Positions 35,415 through 43,800 of a stretch of DNA of 64,000 bases are shown here, piece after piece (within the stretch, counting starts at the first letter, position 1; every line of letters begins with the position of its first letter). The stretch is from NCBI RefSeq assembly GCF_900115805.1, contig NZ_FOXU01000006.1:124001-188000 (forward strand), in the 5' to 3' direction. The notes under the pieces were generated by a model. That model saw nothing but the letters and a program-made list of their open reading frames with translations, was not told the origin of the DNA and did not search any database. A program made the translations under genes and the position numbers. Source of the DNA: Psychrobacillus psychrotolerans (GTDB lineage Bacteria > Bacillota > Bacilli > Bacillales_A > Planococcaceae).

Positions 35415-36869
35415 ATGAAAAAAAATAGATCATTAAAAAAGAACTTTTTATATAATTTTTCCTTGAATATTATAAACGTATTGTTTCCAATAATAACAAT
35501 GCCTTATGTGCTAAGAGTATTAGGGGCAGATAGTATGGGAAAGTATAATTTTTCAGTTTCTTTTTCACAGTGGTTTTTAATTTTCGCAACTTTTGGCACA
35601 GTAACTTATGGTATAAGAGAAATTGCAAAAGTTAGGGACAACGAAAAAGACTTAGATAAAACATTTACAGAAATATTTCTAATCAACTTTATTGCAACTA
35701 CAATTTCAATATTTGTTTATATAACTATTATATTTATTAGTCCTAAAACTAATATGGAAATTGAGTTATTTCTTATTGCAGGCATATTAATTTTTTTAAA
35801 TTTATTTTGTATTGACTGGTTTTATATGGGGATAGAAGAATTTAAAATGATTACATTAAGAAGTATACTTATTAAACTAATTTGTTTGTTAGGTATTTTT
35901 ATATTTATCAATGAAAAAAATGATTATAATGTATACGCACTAATCACTGTTTTGGCATTCGGTTTTGCAAATATTATTAATCTTATATATAGTTTCAAGT
36001 TTGTAAAATTCACATTTAAAGAAATTAATTTGAAAAAGCATATGAAATTTATATTCGTGTTTTTTTATTCTTCTGTAATTGTTAGTGTTTATACCCTATT
36101 TGATCAAGTATTTTTAGGGTTTTATGCAACTAATACTGATGTAGCTTTTTACTCTTTAACTAAACAAATTTATTATATAGCTTTAAGTATTACCCTGTCA
36201 ATTTCTGTAGTACTTTTACCAAAACTAACGAACTTAGCTAATTATGATATTTTAGCTTATAAAAAGATGTTAATAAAATCAATTGATTATATCTATCTAT
36301 TTTCAATTCCAGCAGTCATTGGTTTAATTATTTTATCAAAAGATATAGTTTGGGTTATTGGTGGAGAGGAATTTGAAGGAGCTTTTATTTCTTTAATCAT
36401 AGTTGCTATTTTAGTATTTACAGTGTCACTAGGTACATGGCAATACGATCAATTATTTTTACCTTTAGGTCATGAAAAAATTGGGTTGAAGAATCAATTG
36501 TTTATGGCGTTAATGAGCCTATTGTTAAATATTTTGTTAGTCCCGAAGTATGGATATATTGGTGCAAGTATTAGTCTTGTTATTACTGAAATAAGTGGAA
36601 CAATATTCGGTATTTATTATGCAAAACGTAAAATAACTGAAGTCAAATTTAAATATATTACTAAATCATTTTCGAAATATATAGTAGCTTCCATAATAAT
36701 GGGGCTAGTAATACAGTGGTTTAAATTCCTAGGATTCGCTAGTCTTTATAATATTGCTTTTGGTATTATCTTTGGCTCATGTATATATCTTAGTCTATTA
36801 TTTTTTTTAAAAGAAAGTATATGTAGAGAGTTTTATCACTACTTTCAGAATAAAGTCAATTTTTTATAG
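35415..36869 (+). CDS. polysaccharide flippase (Wzx/MOP family)
   Basis: A 484-residue membrane protein with about 12-14 hydrophobic segments. The family start FLYNFSLNIINVLFPIITMPYVLRVLGADSMGKYNFS and the central FIFVFFYSSVIVSVYTLFDQVFLGFY block are typical of Wzx proteins that flip undecaprenyl-linked repeat units outward. AAGGGAG precedes the ATG. It is strongly A+T-rich, like the adjacent transferases. Confidence 0.92.
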   Translation: MKKNRSLKKNFLYNFSLNIINVLFPIITMPYVLRVLGADSMGKYNFSVSFSQWFLIFATFGTVTYGIREIAKVRDNEKDLDKTFTEIFLINFIATTISIFVYITIIFISPKTNMEIELFLIAGILIFLNLFCIDWFYMGIEEFKMITLRSILIKLICLLGIFIFINEKNDYNVYALITVLAFGFANIINLIYSFKFVKFTFKEINLKKHMKFIFVFFYSSVIVSVYTLFDQVFLGFYATNTDVAFYSLTKQIYYIALSITLSISVVLLPKLTNLANYDILAYKKMLIKSIDYIYLFSIPAVIGLIILSKDIVWVIGGEEFEGAFISLIIVAILVFTVSLGTWQYDQLFLPLGHEKIGLKNQLFMALMSLLLNILLVPKYGYIGASISLVITEISGTIFGIYYAKRKITEVKFKYITKSFSKYIVASIIMGLVIQWFKFLGFASLYNIAFGIIFGSCIYLSLLFFLKESICREFYHYFQNKVNFL

Positions 36870-36996
36870 AATAGTTTAGTTAAAGTGGAAGAAACTAGGG
36901 ATTGTTTTTACATTATTTCACCGAGGGCATTAAATCTTGAATTAAACTATTTCAATAATCCTAAGGAATGAATAATAGAATAAAAGGAAGTGAGTT

Positions 36997-37698
36997 TTGA
37001 AACTAGCCATTATGCAGCCATACTTTTTCCCCTATATAGGTTACTGGCAATTAATAAATGCTGTTGATAAATTCGTAATATATGATGATGTAAGCTATAT
37101 CAAACGCGGATGGATAAATAGAAACAATATATTAGTGAATGGCTATCCTAAGTTAATGAATGTCCGATTGAAGAAAGTCAGTCAAAATAAGTTAATAAAT
37201 GAAATAGAAGTTTCCCAGGATCTCAATTATAATAATGATTTGCTTAAAACAATTAAAGAGTCATATAGTAAAGCTCCATTTTTTGAAAGTGTTTTTCCGA
37301 TTGTAGAGCTTGTGATAAACCAACATGAAAAAAACCTAGCAAAATACCTGGCGTTTTCAATTAAAGAGGTGTGTAAATATTTATGTATTGATACAGAAAT
37401 AATAATATCCTCTGAAATAAGTAAATATAACGAACTAAAAGGGCAAGATAGAATTTTAAATATTTGTAAATTACTTTCTACTGATCAGTACATTAATGCA
37501 ATTGGTGGACGTTCTTTATACTCAAATCAGGATTTTGATCTAAGTGGTATTGAGTTGAAGTTCTTGAAAACCCTAGATATCAGATATCCTCAATTAATTC
37601 ATAATGAATTTGTACCCAATTTATCCATATTGGATGTCATGATGTTCAATGGTCCGGTTCAAACAAATTTGATGTTAAGTGATTATCAGCTTGTTTAA
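36997..37698 (+). CDS. WbqC-family protein
   Basis: A 233-residue cytoplasmic protein with the WbqC hallmark start KLAIMQPYFFPYIGYWQLINAVDKFVIYDDV and YIKRGWINRNNILVNG. Family members occur in O-antigen and glycan loci with amino-sugar genes and are thought to act in amino-sugar acylation or glycine transfer, but the biochemical role is not settled. TTG 36997 is the start after AAGGAAGTGAG. The 127-bp gap upstream shows no convincing promoter. Confidence 0.85.
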   Translation: MKLAIMQPYFFPYIGYWQLINAVDKFVIYDDVSYIKRGWINRNNILVNGYPKLMNVRLKKVSQNKLINEIEVSQDLNYNNDLLKTIKESYSKAPFFESVFPIVELVINQHEKNLAKYLAFSIKEVCKYLCIDTEIIISSEISKYNELKGQDRILNICKLLSTDQYINAIGGRSLYSNQDFDLSGIELKFLKTLDIRYPQLIHNEFVPNLSILDVMMFNGPVQTNLMLSDYQLV

Positions 37699-37776
37699 GT
37701 AGAGTATCGCGAGTTTTTATGATTAATATGTTAAAAGTATTTTTGTAAACCAAATTTAACATGAACGGAGGATTAG

Positions 37777-38385
37777 TTGGAGCTTGTTCTCATAAAATCG
37801 TATAAACAATTGAGTCTATATGAGAAAGATTGGTTATCAATTTTAGAAGCAAATGAAAATAGAAACCCTTATTTAGAGTATGAATTTCTATATAAATTAT
37901 GGTTGAACTTAGGACAAAAGGAAGGTATAGAAATCTATGCTGTAAAAGAGCATAATCGTATTATTGCATTTTTTCCATTCCATTCTAAAGAAACCTGGTT
38001 TGGTTATATACTTTGTTTTGTTGCACAGAATGAATTTAATACTATGGATATTATTGCAAAAGAAAGAGATAGAGACCGTGTGATTATGTTTGTTTTTGAT
38101 GAACTAATTAACATGAAAAAGAGTGTCGTATTCTCGTTAAATGGACTATTTCAAAATGGTAATACGCTGCGTAATTTATCTAAATATTTACAAGCTAGAA
38201 GTATGAAAGAATACTTGTTTGTAGATAATAACATCCAATTAAAATCAAAGAGTATTTCCCGAGACTTTTCCCCATACACCACGAAAACTATATTCTCAAC
38301 TAATACTTTTAGAGCTAAATCGTATCGGAACTTCTTATGGACTAAAGAAATGATTATTTCGAAGGTTAAAAGAAATTCTACTTAG
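37777..38385 (+). pseudogene. truncated GNAT/BcsL-type acetyltransferase
   Basis: A 202-residue frame whose first 130 residues (ELVLIKSYKQLSLYEKDWLSILEANENRNPYLEYEFLYKLW and IIAFFPFHSKETWFG) match the N-terminal half of CelD/BcsL-like GNAT proteins, which normally run to about 330-370 residues with a second acetyltransferase half. That half is absent, and no continuation is visible in the other frames before the terminator at 38432. GGAGG precedes TTG 37777. A shorter functional protein is possible. Confidence 0.6.
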
Positions 38386-38431
38386 CTAAAAAATGTTTTT
38401 GAATTGGTTTAAGGAATTAAAACGAAAAAAA

Positions 38432-38464
38432 ATAGAGGATCATGCATGAACCATGATCCTCTAT
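38432..38464 (-). terminator. rho-independent terminator of the FAD oxidoreductase
   Basis: A 13-bp stem ATAGAGGATCATG/CATGATCCTCTAT. On the minus strand it is followed by TTTTTTTT, so it ends the minus-strand gene stopping at 38477. Confidence 0.85.
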
Positions 38465-38476
38465 CAGCTTATATAA

Positions 38477-39691
38477 TTATCTCACACCATATCTCCGCTC
38501 AAGATGAAATAGATCGGCATCTTCGTTTCTATTTCCTATTATTAAGTCACTTAAAATATAAGAGCCTAGCATGCTATAGACAGTACCATTTCCACCATAT
38601 CCAAGTAGATAATAGTGATTGGACTTCGTTGGGTGTTCCCCTATAAATGGAATATTATCAATAGATTCTCCAAAGCTTGCTGCATATGCGTATTCTATTT
38701 GAATATCATAGTCGGGGAAGAGCTCTCTTGCTTGTTGTAACAAATTTTCAGCCCGTTGTTGAATGACTTCCTCGGAGTCAGGTGCTTCTGGTTTATCCTC
38801 ATCTAATCCCCCAACTATTAATCTTCCATCAACTGTTGAGCGAATATATAAATATGGTCGCTGTGTTTCCCAAATTAACGCTTGCTCATACCAATCATTC
38901 ATTTTCGAGATTGGGTTACTAACGAAAGCAAAAGAGCGGTTAATATCTGCCCCAATTCTTTTGCCAACTGGGGGAGTTTCATAGCCAGTTGTATAGATGA
39001 TTTGTTTAGCTTTAAAGGAGTTATTAGATGTTTGGATATCTAAATAATCGTTGTCCTCAAATACATCCTTTACCTCCGTATAAGGGAATAAATGTCCACC
39101 CAGTTCCTCAATTCTTGTAAGAACTCCATGAACAAACTTAAGTGGGTTAATCTCTGCATCCCCATGAGTAACTAAGGCGCCATGTTTGGTAAAAGGCATT
39201 TTTTCCGCCATTTCATTTCTTCCCCAGTAGTCACAAGGGAACCCGTATTTTGTTAATGTGTCATATTCAGCTTTTATCTTTTCTACATCGTTTTCATCGC
39301 TCGCATAGCATATACTTGGTCTGCGTATGAAGTCTACTTCGTTTGGAAGTTTTTTCGCAACACGTTCAAGATCATCCATTGCCTCATAACAAAGTTGGTA
39401 AAAACGAACAGCATCTTTTTCTCCGATTTGTCCAATTAGTTCGTGTAGCATAATATCATTGGAGTACTGTAAAAGACCGGTATTTGCACTAGAACTGCCT
39501 GTAGCCATTTCACGTTTATCTAGTATCGCTATTTTGAGCCCACTTTCAGCTAAAGCAAGTGCTGTAAGAGCACCTGACATTCCAGAACCAACTATGACTA
39601 CATCGTATATATCGAGTTTTTCATAAGTAGTTTTTGGTGTAAATGGTGTTGTAGTAGTAGGCCAATAAAGAGATCCATTATGTATTTTCAT
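38477..39691 (-). CDS. FAD-dependent oxidoreductase (DAO family)
   Basis: A 404-residue flavoenzyme of the D-amino-acid-oxidase/glycine-oxidase-like fold. The dinucleotide motif DVVIVGSGMSGALTALALAESG is at residues 30-51, followed by KIAILDKREMATGSSSANTGLLQY. The C-terminal FAD contacts include FIGEHPTKSNHYYLLGYGGNGTVYS. It resembles YurR/OrdL-type oxidases that deaminate amino acids or sarcosine-like substrates, but the substrate is unknown. The start is supported by GGAG on the minus strand. It is monocistronic and convergent to the polysaccharide locus. Confidence 0.85.
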   Translation of the reverse strand: MKIHNGSLYWPTTTTPFTPKTTYEKLDIYDVVIVGSGMSGALTALALAESGLKIAILDKREMATGSSSANTGLLQYSNDIMLHELIGQIGEKDAVRFYQLCYEAMDDLERVAKKLPNEVDFIRRPSICYASDENDVEKIKAEYDTLTKYGFPCDYWGRNEMAEKMPFTKHGALVTHGDAEINPLKFVHGVLTRIEELGGHLFPYTEVKDVFEDNDYLDIQTSNNSFKAKQIIYTTGYETPPVGKRIGADINRSFAFVSNPISKMNDWYEQALIWETQRPYLYIRSTVDGRLIVGGLDEDKPEAPDSEEVIQQRAENLLQQARELFPDYDIQIEYAYAASFGESIDNIPFIGEHPTKSNHYYLLGYGGNGTVYSMLGSYILSDLIIGNRNEDADLFHLERRYGVR

Positions 39692-39794
39692 CTTTCATAC
39701 TCCATTCTATTAGTTTCCTAGTATATACCCAATGTTTAATAGAATGAACCTCCCCATGTTATAATAAGTAAACTTCAAAAAAAGGGTGTTTGAA

Positions 39795-40670
39795 ATGACT
39801 CAGGAAAAACCACATGTATTAGTAATAGATGGAATGGCATTATTATTTAGATCGTTTTTTGCCACAGCAATGTCTGGTAATTATTTCAAAAATGATAAAG
39901 GAATTCCGACAAATGCGGTGCAAGGTTTTGCTCGGCATGTATTAGCAGCACAAAATTTGATGCAGCCTACTCATATGGCTGTTTGTTGGGACAAAGGGAT
40001 GCTTACCTTTAGGAATGAGTTATACGACGGTTATAAAGCAAACCGTCCAAAGCCAGCTGAAGAGCTTATTCCACAGTTTGATATGGCTCAGGAGTTGTCT
40101 GAGCATTTAGGATGGATGAACTTTGGAATAGTTGGAATGGAAGCAGATGATACCATTGCTTCCATTACACATAAATGGAAGGATGACGCAAGGTTTACGA
40201 TAGTGAGTGGAGATAAGGACCTGCTTCAATTACTGGAGCCATCTACAGAAATTGCGTTCACGAAAAAAGGTTTTTCTATTTATGATATGTATAATGAATC
40301 TCGCTTCTATGAAGAATACGGCATTTCTCCATTGCTTTTCCCTGATGTGAAGGCATTTATGGGAGATTCTAGTGATGGCTATGCGGGCGTAAAGGGAATT
40401 GGTCCGAAAACAGCTTTACAACTTGTTCAAACCTATGGAACAGTTGATAAAGTCTTAGAGGCTTTACCGCTTTTGAAAGCTGGTCAACGAACTAAAATTG
40501 AAACGGATTTGGAAATGCTAAAGCTTTCTAAAGAGTTAGCTACCATTCGAAGAGATGTCCCGATTGGAGCGGAGCTGGAACATTTAGTATTAAAAGAAAT
40601 CCCTTCAGCGAAACACGATTTCTTATATGAGCATGGTTATACTATTTTGGCGAGACAGCTTCAAAAATAG
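39795..40670 (+). CDS. 5'-3' exonuclease (YpcP/ExoA-like)
   Basis: A 291-residue PIN/FLAP-type nuclease like the exonuclease domain of DNA polymerase I, without a polymerase domain. VLVIDGMALLFRSFFA, EADDTIASITHKW, IVSGDKDLLQLL and AFMGDSSDGYAGVKGIGPKTALQLV supply the acidic metal sites and the helix-3-turn-helix. It acts in removal of RNA primers or 5' flaps. ATG 39795 is placed after AAAGGGTG. GTG 39786 overlaps that site. Its stop codon directly abuts the stop of the convergent protease gene. Confidence 0.9.
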   Translation: MTQEKPHVLVIDGMALLFRSFFATAMSGNYFKNDKGIPTNAVQGFARHVLAAQNLMQPTHMAVCWDKGMLTFRNELYDGYKANRPKPAEELIPQFDMAQELSEHLGWMNFGIVGMEADDTIASITHKWKDDARFTIVSGDKDLLQLLEPSTEIAFTKKGFSIYDMYNESRFYEEYGISPLLFPDVKAFMGDSSDGYAGVKGIGPKTALQLVQTYGTVDKVLEALPLLKAGQRTKIETDLEMLKLSKELATIRRDVPIGAELEHLVLKEIPSAKHDFLYEHGYTILARQLQK

Positions 40671-41186
40671 TTATTTTCCTATTGGAGTAATTTGGACAAA
40701 TGTCAAAATCGGTGCATTATCTGAATAGCGAACTCTTCTAATTTGACTTGGACGATTTCTACCTCCATTGTCGTGGATTATTAATACTACTTCACTATCA
40801 ACTATTTCATAGCCAATAAGTGGAACCCAGTGATAGGAAAACGTAAATTTTTTATTCCACTTTAGTGAAAAGTACTTATCGAATTTTAAGGCAACTGCTC
40901 TGCCACTTTTTAGTTCGACCAGAGCATCTCGTAACGTACATTTGTCTACTATCCAATTCTGCCCGAGCAACTTACGCATATTTCGTATAAATCGATAGGT
41001 AAATAGCCCAATACGTGTACCTCCCAATTTTTCATACAAATCATTTGGCTGATGGTAACTAGTATTTGGGAACAAATAATTTAATAACACGTAAGCAGTG
41101 ACTGGACCACACGCAGAAGCGCGGTAGTTAGCTTGAATTGTAGTATCATATTGGGAGTAACCTTGAACCGGTAATTGTATCTTCAT
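40671..41186 (-). CDS. C39-like cysteine protease family protein
   Basis: A 171-residue protein of the peptidase C39_2 type. The likely nucleophile is in ASACGPVTAYVLLNYL (Cys near residue 25), the histidine in SYHWVPLIGYE, and the acidic partner in IIHDNGGRN. There is no signal peptide, transporter or substrate gene nearby, so its role is open. An upstream in-frame ATG would place the start inside a hairpin. AGGAGG is correctly spaced before the ATG at 41186, so that start was chosen. Confidence 0.72.
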   Translation of the reverse strand: MKIQLPVQGYSQYDTTIQANYRASACGPVTAYVLLNYLFPNTSYHQPNDLYEKLGGTRIGLFTYRFIRNMRKLLGQNWIVDKCTLRDALVELKSGRAVALKFDKYFSLKWNKKFTFSYHWVPLIGYEIVDSEVVLIIHDNGGRNRPSQIRRVRYSDNAPILTFVQITPIGK

Positions 41187-41201
41187 GTTCGACCTCCTAA
41201 T

Positions 41202-41236
41202 AGAGTTTTCCTTTTTCATGGGAAAACTCTTTTTTT
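41202..41236 (+). terminator. terminator located in the protease leader
   Basis: AGAGTTTTCC/GGGAAAACTCT stem with a T7 tail on the plus strand. Since the exonuclease and protease genes converge with no gap, this is the first terminator for plus-strand exonuclease transcripts. On the minus strand it forms a hairpin just before the protease AGGAGG. Confidence 0.75.
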
Positions 41237-41326
41237 ATATCTGAAGCAAATAAATTATTATTCTCTAAATTGTTCGTCTATTCTATAATACAATTTAACA
41301 CAATCGATAATACTGGAGGAAATAGA

Positions 41327-42580
41327 ATGATTAGGTTACTGCAAAGCAAGGATTTGAAAAAGGCAGCCGATATAGCTTCATTAGCTTATCCTGGAATGCT
41401 AATTCAAACGGATGAAAAGAAAAAAGAATTAATAGAGCGTTTGGAAACAGAGCAAAGGGAACCTAATGGAATTCAATTCTTTGGTTGTTTTGATGAACAA
41501 GATGAACTTCTTGGGATTTTTCGTGTGAATGATTTCGAGTGCAATATAAATGGAAAGTTTCAACGTATATTTGGTATTGGTATGGTCGCAGTGCATTTAT
41601 TACATAAAAAAGAAAAAGTAGCTTATCAACTTCTATCTTATTTTCATAACTATGCTAGACAGGAAAAGGTCGCTCTTGTATCACTTTATCCTTTTAATCC
41701 AAGTTTTTATCGGAAAATGGGTTACGGTTATGGCCCACTACGATATGAATTTAAATTTAAACCGGGAGAAATGTTAGCTGATGGCAATAAAGGCCGAGTG
41801 AAATTTTTAACAGCTTCGGATGAAGAGGCGATTGTAACTCTCTACAATGAATACGCACAAAACAACCATGGTATGTTGAAAAGAACTTGGAAGGAAAGAG
41901 AGTATATTAAAGCGAGAAAAACATATTATGTTGGTGTAGAGGAGGAAAATCGTTTAGTCGGGGCTCTAAGTTTCACGTTGGAACCAGTAAAAGATAGTCA
42001 TTTTCTACATCATCATATGATTATTCATGAATGGATCTGGAGTAACCCAAATGCCTATAAGCAACTCGCTTCATGGATAAGTTCACAACAGGATCAAGTA
42101 GATCGAGTTGTTTTCCGCACGAATGATCAATCATTTGTATATAGTCTTTCTAATCCATCGAACGATTCGAATCATGTAATTCCAAGTGTATATCATGAGG
42201 TGGCTACTACAGGTTCTGGTATTATGTATCGAATTACAAGTATAGAGTCATTTGTTAATGGCACTAATTTTCATGGTCTAGGAAAACCTCAAGATAAGAC
42301 AAAAGTTTTATTGGCAATTGAGGATACATTTATTACAGAGCAACATGGATTATATGAATTATCTTATAGTAGTGGGCGGTGGGCGATTCAGAAAGTTGAA
42401 GATAATATACAAGCGAATATTACTATTGGAATCCATGATTTAAGTTCGTGGTGGATGGGCTGTGTAACGGTAGAATCTCTATATAATATTGGAGAAGCAG
42501 CGATCCATCAGATAGATCCTAAAAAACTAGATGAATGGTTTAAACCAAAAAATGGGCCAATTTGTTTTACGGCTTTTTAA
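41327..42580 (+). CDS. Eis-like GNAT acetyltransferase
   Basis: A 417-residue protein with the three-part Eis layout: an N-terminal GNAT domain (IRLLQSKDLKKAADIASLAYPG; FGIGMVAVHLLHKKEKVAYQLLSYFHNYARQ contains the acetyl-CoA loop), a central second GNAT-like fold, and a C-terminal sterol-carrier-like domain (NITIGIHDLSSWWMG). The family N-acetylates amines, including some aminoglycosides. The natural substrate here is unknown. GGAGGAAA precedes ATG 41327. The upstream in-frame start at 41270 has none. Confidence 0.85.
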   Translation: MIRLLQSKDLKKAADIASLAYPGMLIQTDEKKKELIERLETEQREPNGIQFFGCFDEQDELLGIFRVNDFECNINGKFQRIFGIGMVAVHLLHKKEKVAYQLLSYFHNYARQEKVALVSLYPFNPSFYRKMGYGYGPLRYEFKFKPGEMLADGNKGRVKFLTASDEEAIVTLYNEYAQNNHGMLKRTWKEREYIKARKTYYVGVEEENRLVGALSFTLEPVKDSHFLHHHMIIHEWIWSNPNAYKQLASWISSQQDQVDRVVFRTNDQSFVYSLSNPSNDSNHVIPSVYHEVATTGSGIMYRITSIESFVNGTNFHGLGKPQDKTKVLLAIEDTFITEQHGLYELSYSSGRWAIQKVEDNIQANITIGIHDLSSWWMGCVTVESLYNIGEAAIHQIDPKKLDEWFKPKNGPICFTAF

Positions 42581-42605
42581 ATTACTAGAGCGAAAGTAAA
42601 ACAAA

Positions 42606-42636
42606 AGGAGAATCGCTATACAATAAGCAATTCTCC
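42606..42636 (-). terminator. terminator of the STAS gene
   Basis: AGGAGAAT.GC / GC.ATTCTCCT stem. On the minus strand it is followed by TTTTGTTTT. Confidence 0.6.
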
Positions 42637-42642
42637 TGATCA

Positions 42643-43110
42643 TTATTTTTTAATGTTAATGGTATTATCGGATTCACCTAAAAGTTTTTTCAATGCTTCA
42701 CGGAAACTTTTATACGTCTCAATATCAACTTGGATACTAGCATGCACAATTTCACGGATAAAACGAGGATTGAAACCAACATAAATAGGACGAATACCCA
42801 TTAAACGAAGTGAGCTATTCAAACTGGAAATAGCCAGTGCAAGTTCGTTATAGTCAAAGGCCTCCACATCTTCTACATTAACACCAGTAAAATCAAATAC
42901 AGCTTGTTCAATTTCTTTGTGTTCTCCAATATATTGAAGCGTTTTAGTTTGAATATTTTCAAAGCGTTCTCTAAACATATAGCCAGCGATAGGGATTAAA
43001 ATCGTCTTGGGAACGATTGATGGAATAATAGGTGTAGAGATTGTTTTGATAATTTTCTCGTAGTAAGTGATTTTTTCTTTAAGTTCCATTATTTCTTGTT
43101 CATGAGACAT
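42643..43110 (-). CDS. STAS-domain protein, RsbR-like
   Basis: A 155-residue cytoplasmic protein: an N-terminal helix (HEQEIMELKEKITYYEKII) then a STAS domain with TILIPIAGYMFRERFENI and the phosphorylatable-threonine context FDFTGVNVEDVEAFD, ending RPIYVGFNPRFIREIV. This is the C-terminal half of stressosome RsbR proteins without the globin-like sensor. It may take part in a stressosome, but no rsb genes are adjacent. AGAGGTG lies 10 bp before ATG 43110. A GTG four codons upstream overlaps that site. Confidence 0.78.
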   Translation of the reverse strand: MSHEQEIMELKEKITYYEKIIKTISTPIIPSIVPKTILIPIAGYMFRERFENIQTKTLQYIGEHKEIEQAVFDFTGVNVEDVEAFDYNELALAISSLNSSLRLMGIRPIYVGFNPRFIREIVHASIQVDIETYKSFREALKKLLGESDNTINIKK

Positions 43111-43154
43111 ATAAGTAAGCACCTCTATTATTTTCTGTTCTTTCGTCTAAAAGA

Positions 43155-43183
43155 AAAGGCTGCTTCTAATAGAAACAGCCTTT
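43155..43183 (-). terminator. terminator of the thioredoxin gene
   Basis: AAAGGCTG.TTCTA / TAGAA.CAGCCTTT stem. TTTTCTTTT follows on the minus strand, 100 bp after the thioredoxin stop. Confidence 0.65.
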
Positions 43184-43282
43184 CTATCCATATACTTCTT
43201 GGTAGCTATGATTCTGTTGCCGTGCTCTTGCAGAAAGCTCGTCGAGTATAAAGGTTAGATGTATTTTACTATAGATACTATC

Positions 43283-43603
43283 TTACTTACTTTGTGCATC
43301 TAAAAATTCTGTAACCTGCTCAGGGGATTTTGCATTTGCGCTATGAAGATGTGCTTTTTTCTCGCCATTTTGGTAAATAAGAAGGCTTGGAATTCCCATT
43401 ACTTCATATTTTTCAGCTACGTCCGGAAGTTCATCACGATTTACTTCGTACCAAGTGTATTGGTTGTATTTTTCAACGATCGGATCGATGAACATTTCCA
43501 TACGACGGCAATCAGGACACCAGCCAGCTTCAAATTTTACTAATACCTCTTTATCACCAGAAATGATCTCATTGAATTGTTCAGTAGTTGTAATTTTTTG
43601 CAT
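43283..43603 (-). CDS. thioredoxin-family protein (YdbP-like)
   Basis: A 106-residue cytoplasmic thioredoxin fold with active site FEAGWCPDCRRME, a CPDC variant of the usual CGPC, and the cis-proline loop MGIPSLLIYQNGEK. The start is supported by AGGAGG 11 bp upstream on the minus strand. It is monocistronic. The changed active site suggests a thiol-disulphide exchange role distinct from general TrxA. Confidence 0.9.
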   Translation of the reverse strand: MQKITTTEQFNEIISGDKEVLVKFEAGWCPDCRRMEMFIDPIVEKYNQYTWYEVNRDELPDVAEKYEVMGIPSLLIYQNGEKKAHLHSANAKSPEQVTEFLDAQSK

Positions 43604-43733
43604 GTTTATTTACCTCCTATGACTTTGTTTACAGTGTACACTGTTTCTTATGTCGGAGAAAGAAAAAAGAATTATTTATTCATTTTATTATTGCGAAAAT
43701 TTAAATTTTGGTCTAAACTAATAGACATAGAGA

Positions 43734-43761
43734 TTGCTTCTATTTTTTTTGTGAATAAAAT
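43734..43761 (+). promoter_or_regulatory. sigma-A promoter of fadNAE
   Basis: TTGCTT (43734-43739), a 16-bp spacer, and TAAAAT (43756-43761). The last base of the -10 is the first base of the FadR palindrome. Confidence 0.6.
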
Positions 43762-43778
43762 GAATGAGCGTTCATTCA
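43761..43778. promoter_or_regulatory. FadR operator
   Basis: TGAATGAGCGTTCATTCA: TGAATGA and TCATTCA arms around GCGT, the pattern bound by the TetR-type FadR of Bacillus, which releases DNA on binding long-chain acyl-CoA. It overlaps the transcript start, so it should block initiation. Confidence 0.9.
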
Positions 43779-43800
43779 AGATGAAGGGGAGGCTTTGCAT

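Noticed and set aside
43199-43282. Possible small RNA or gene between the thioredoxin stop and its terminator
   Set aside because: No promoter, conserved structure or frame visible. It is most simply the 3' untranslated region of the thioredoxin mRNA.
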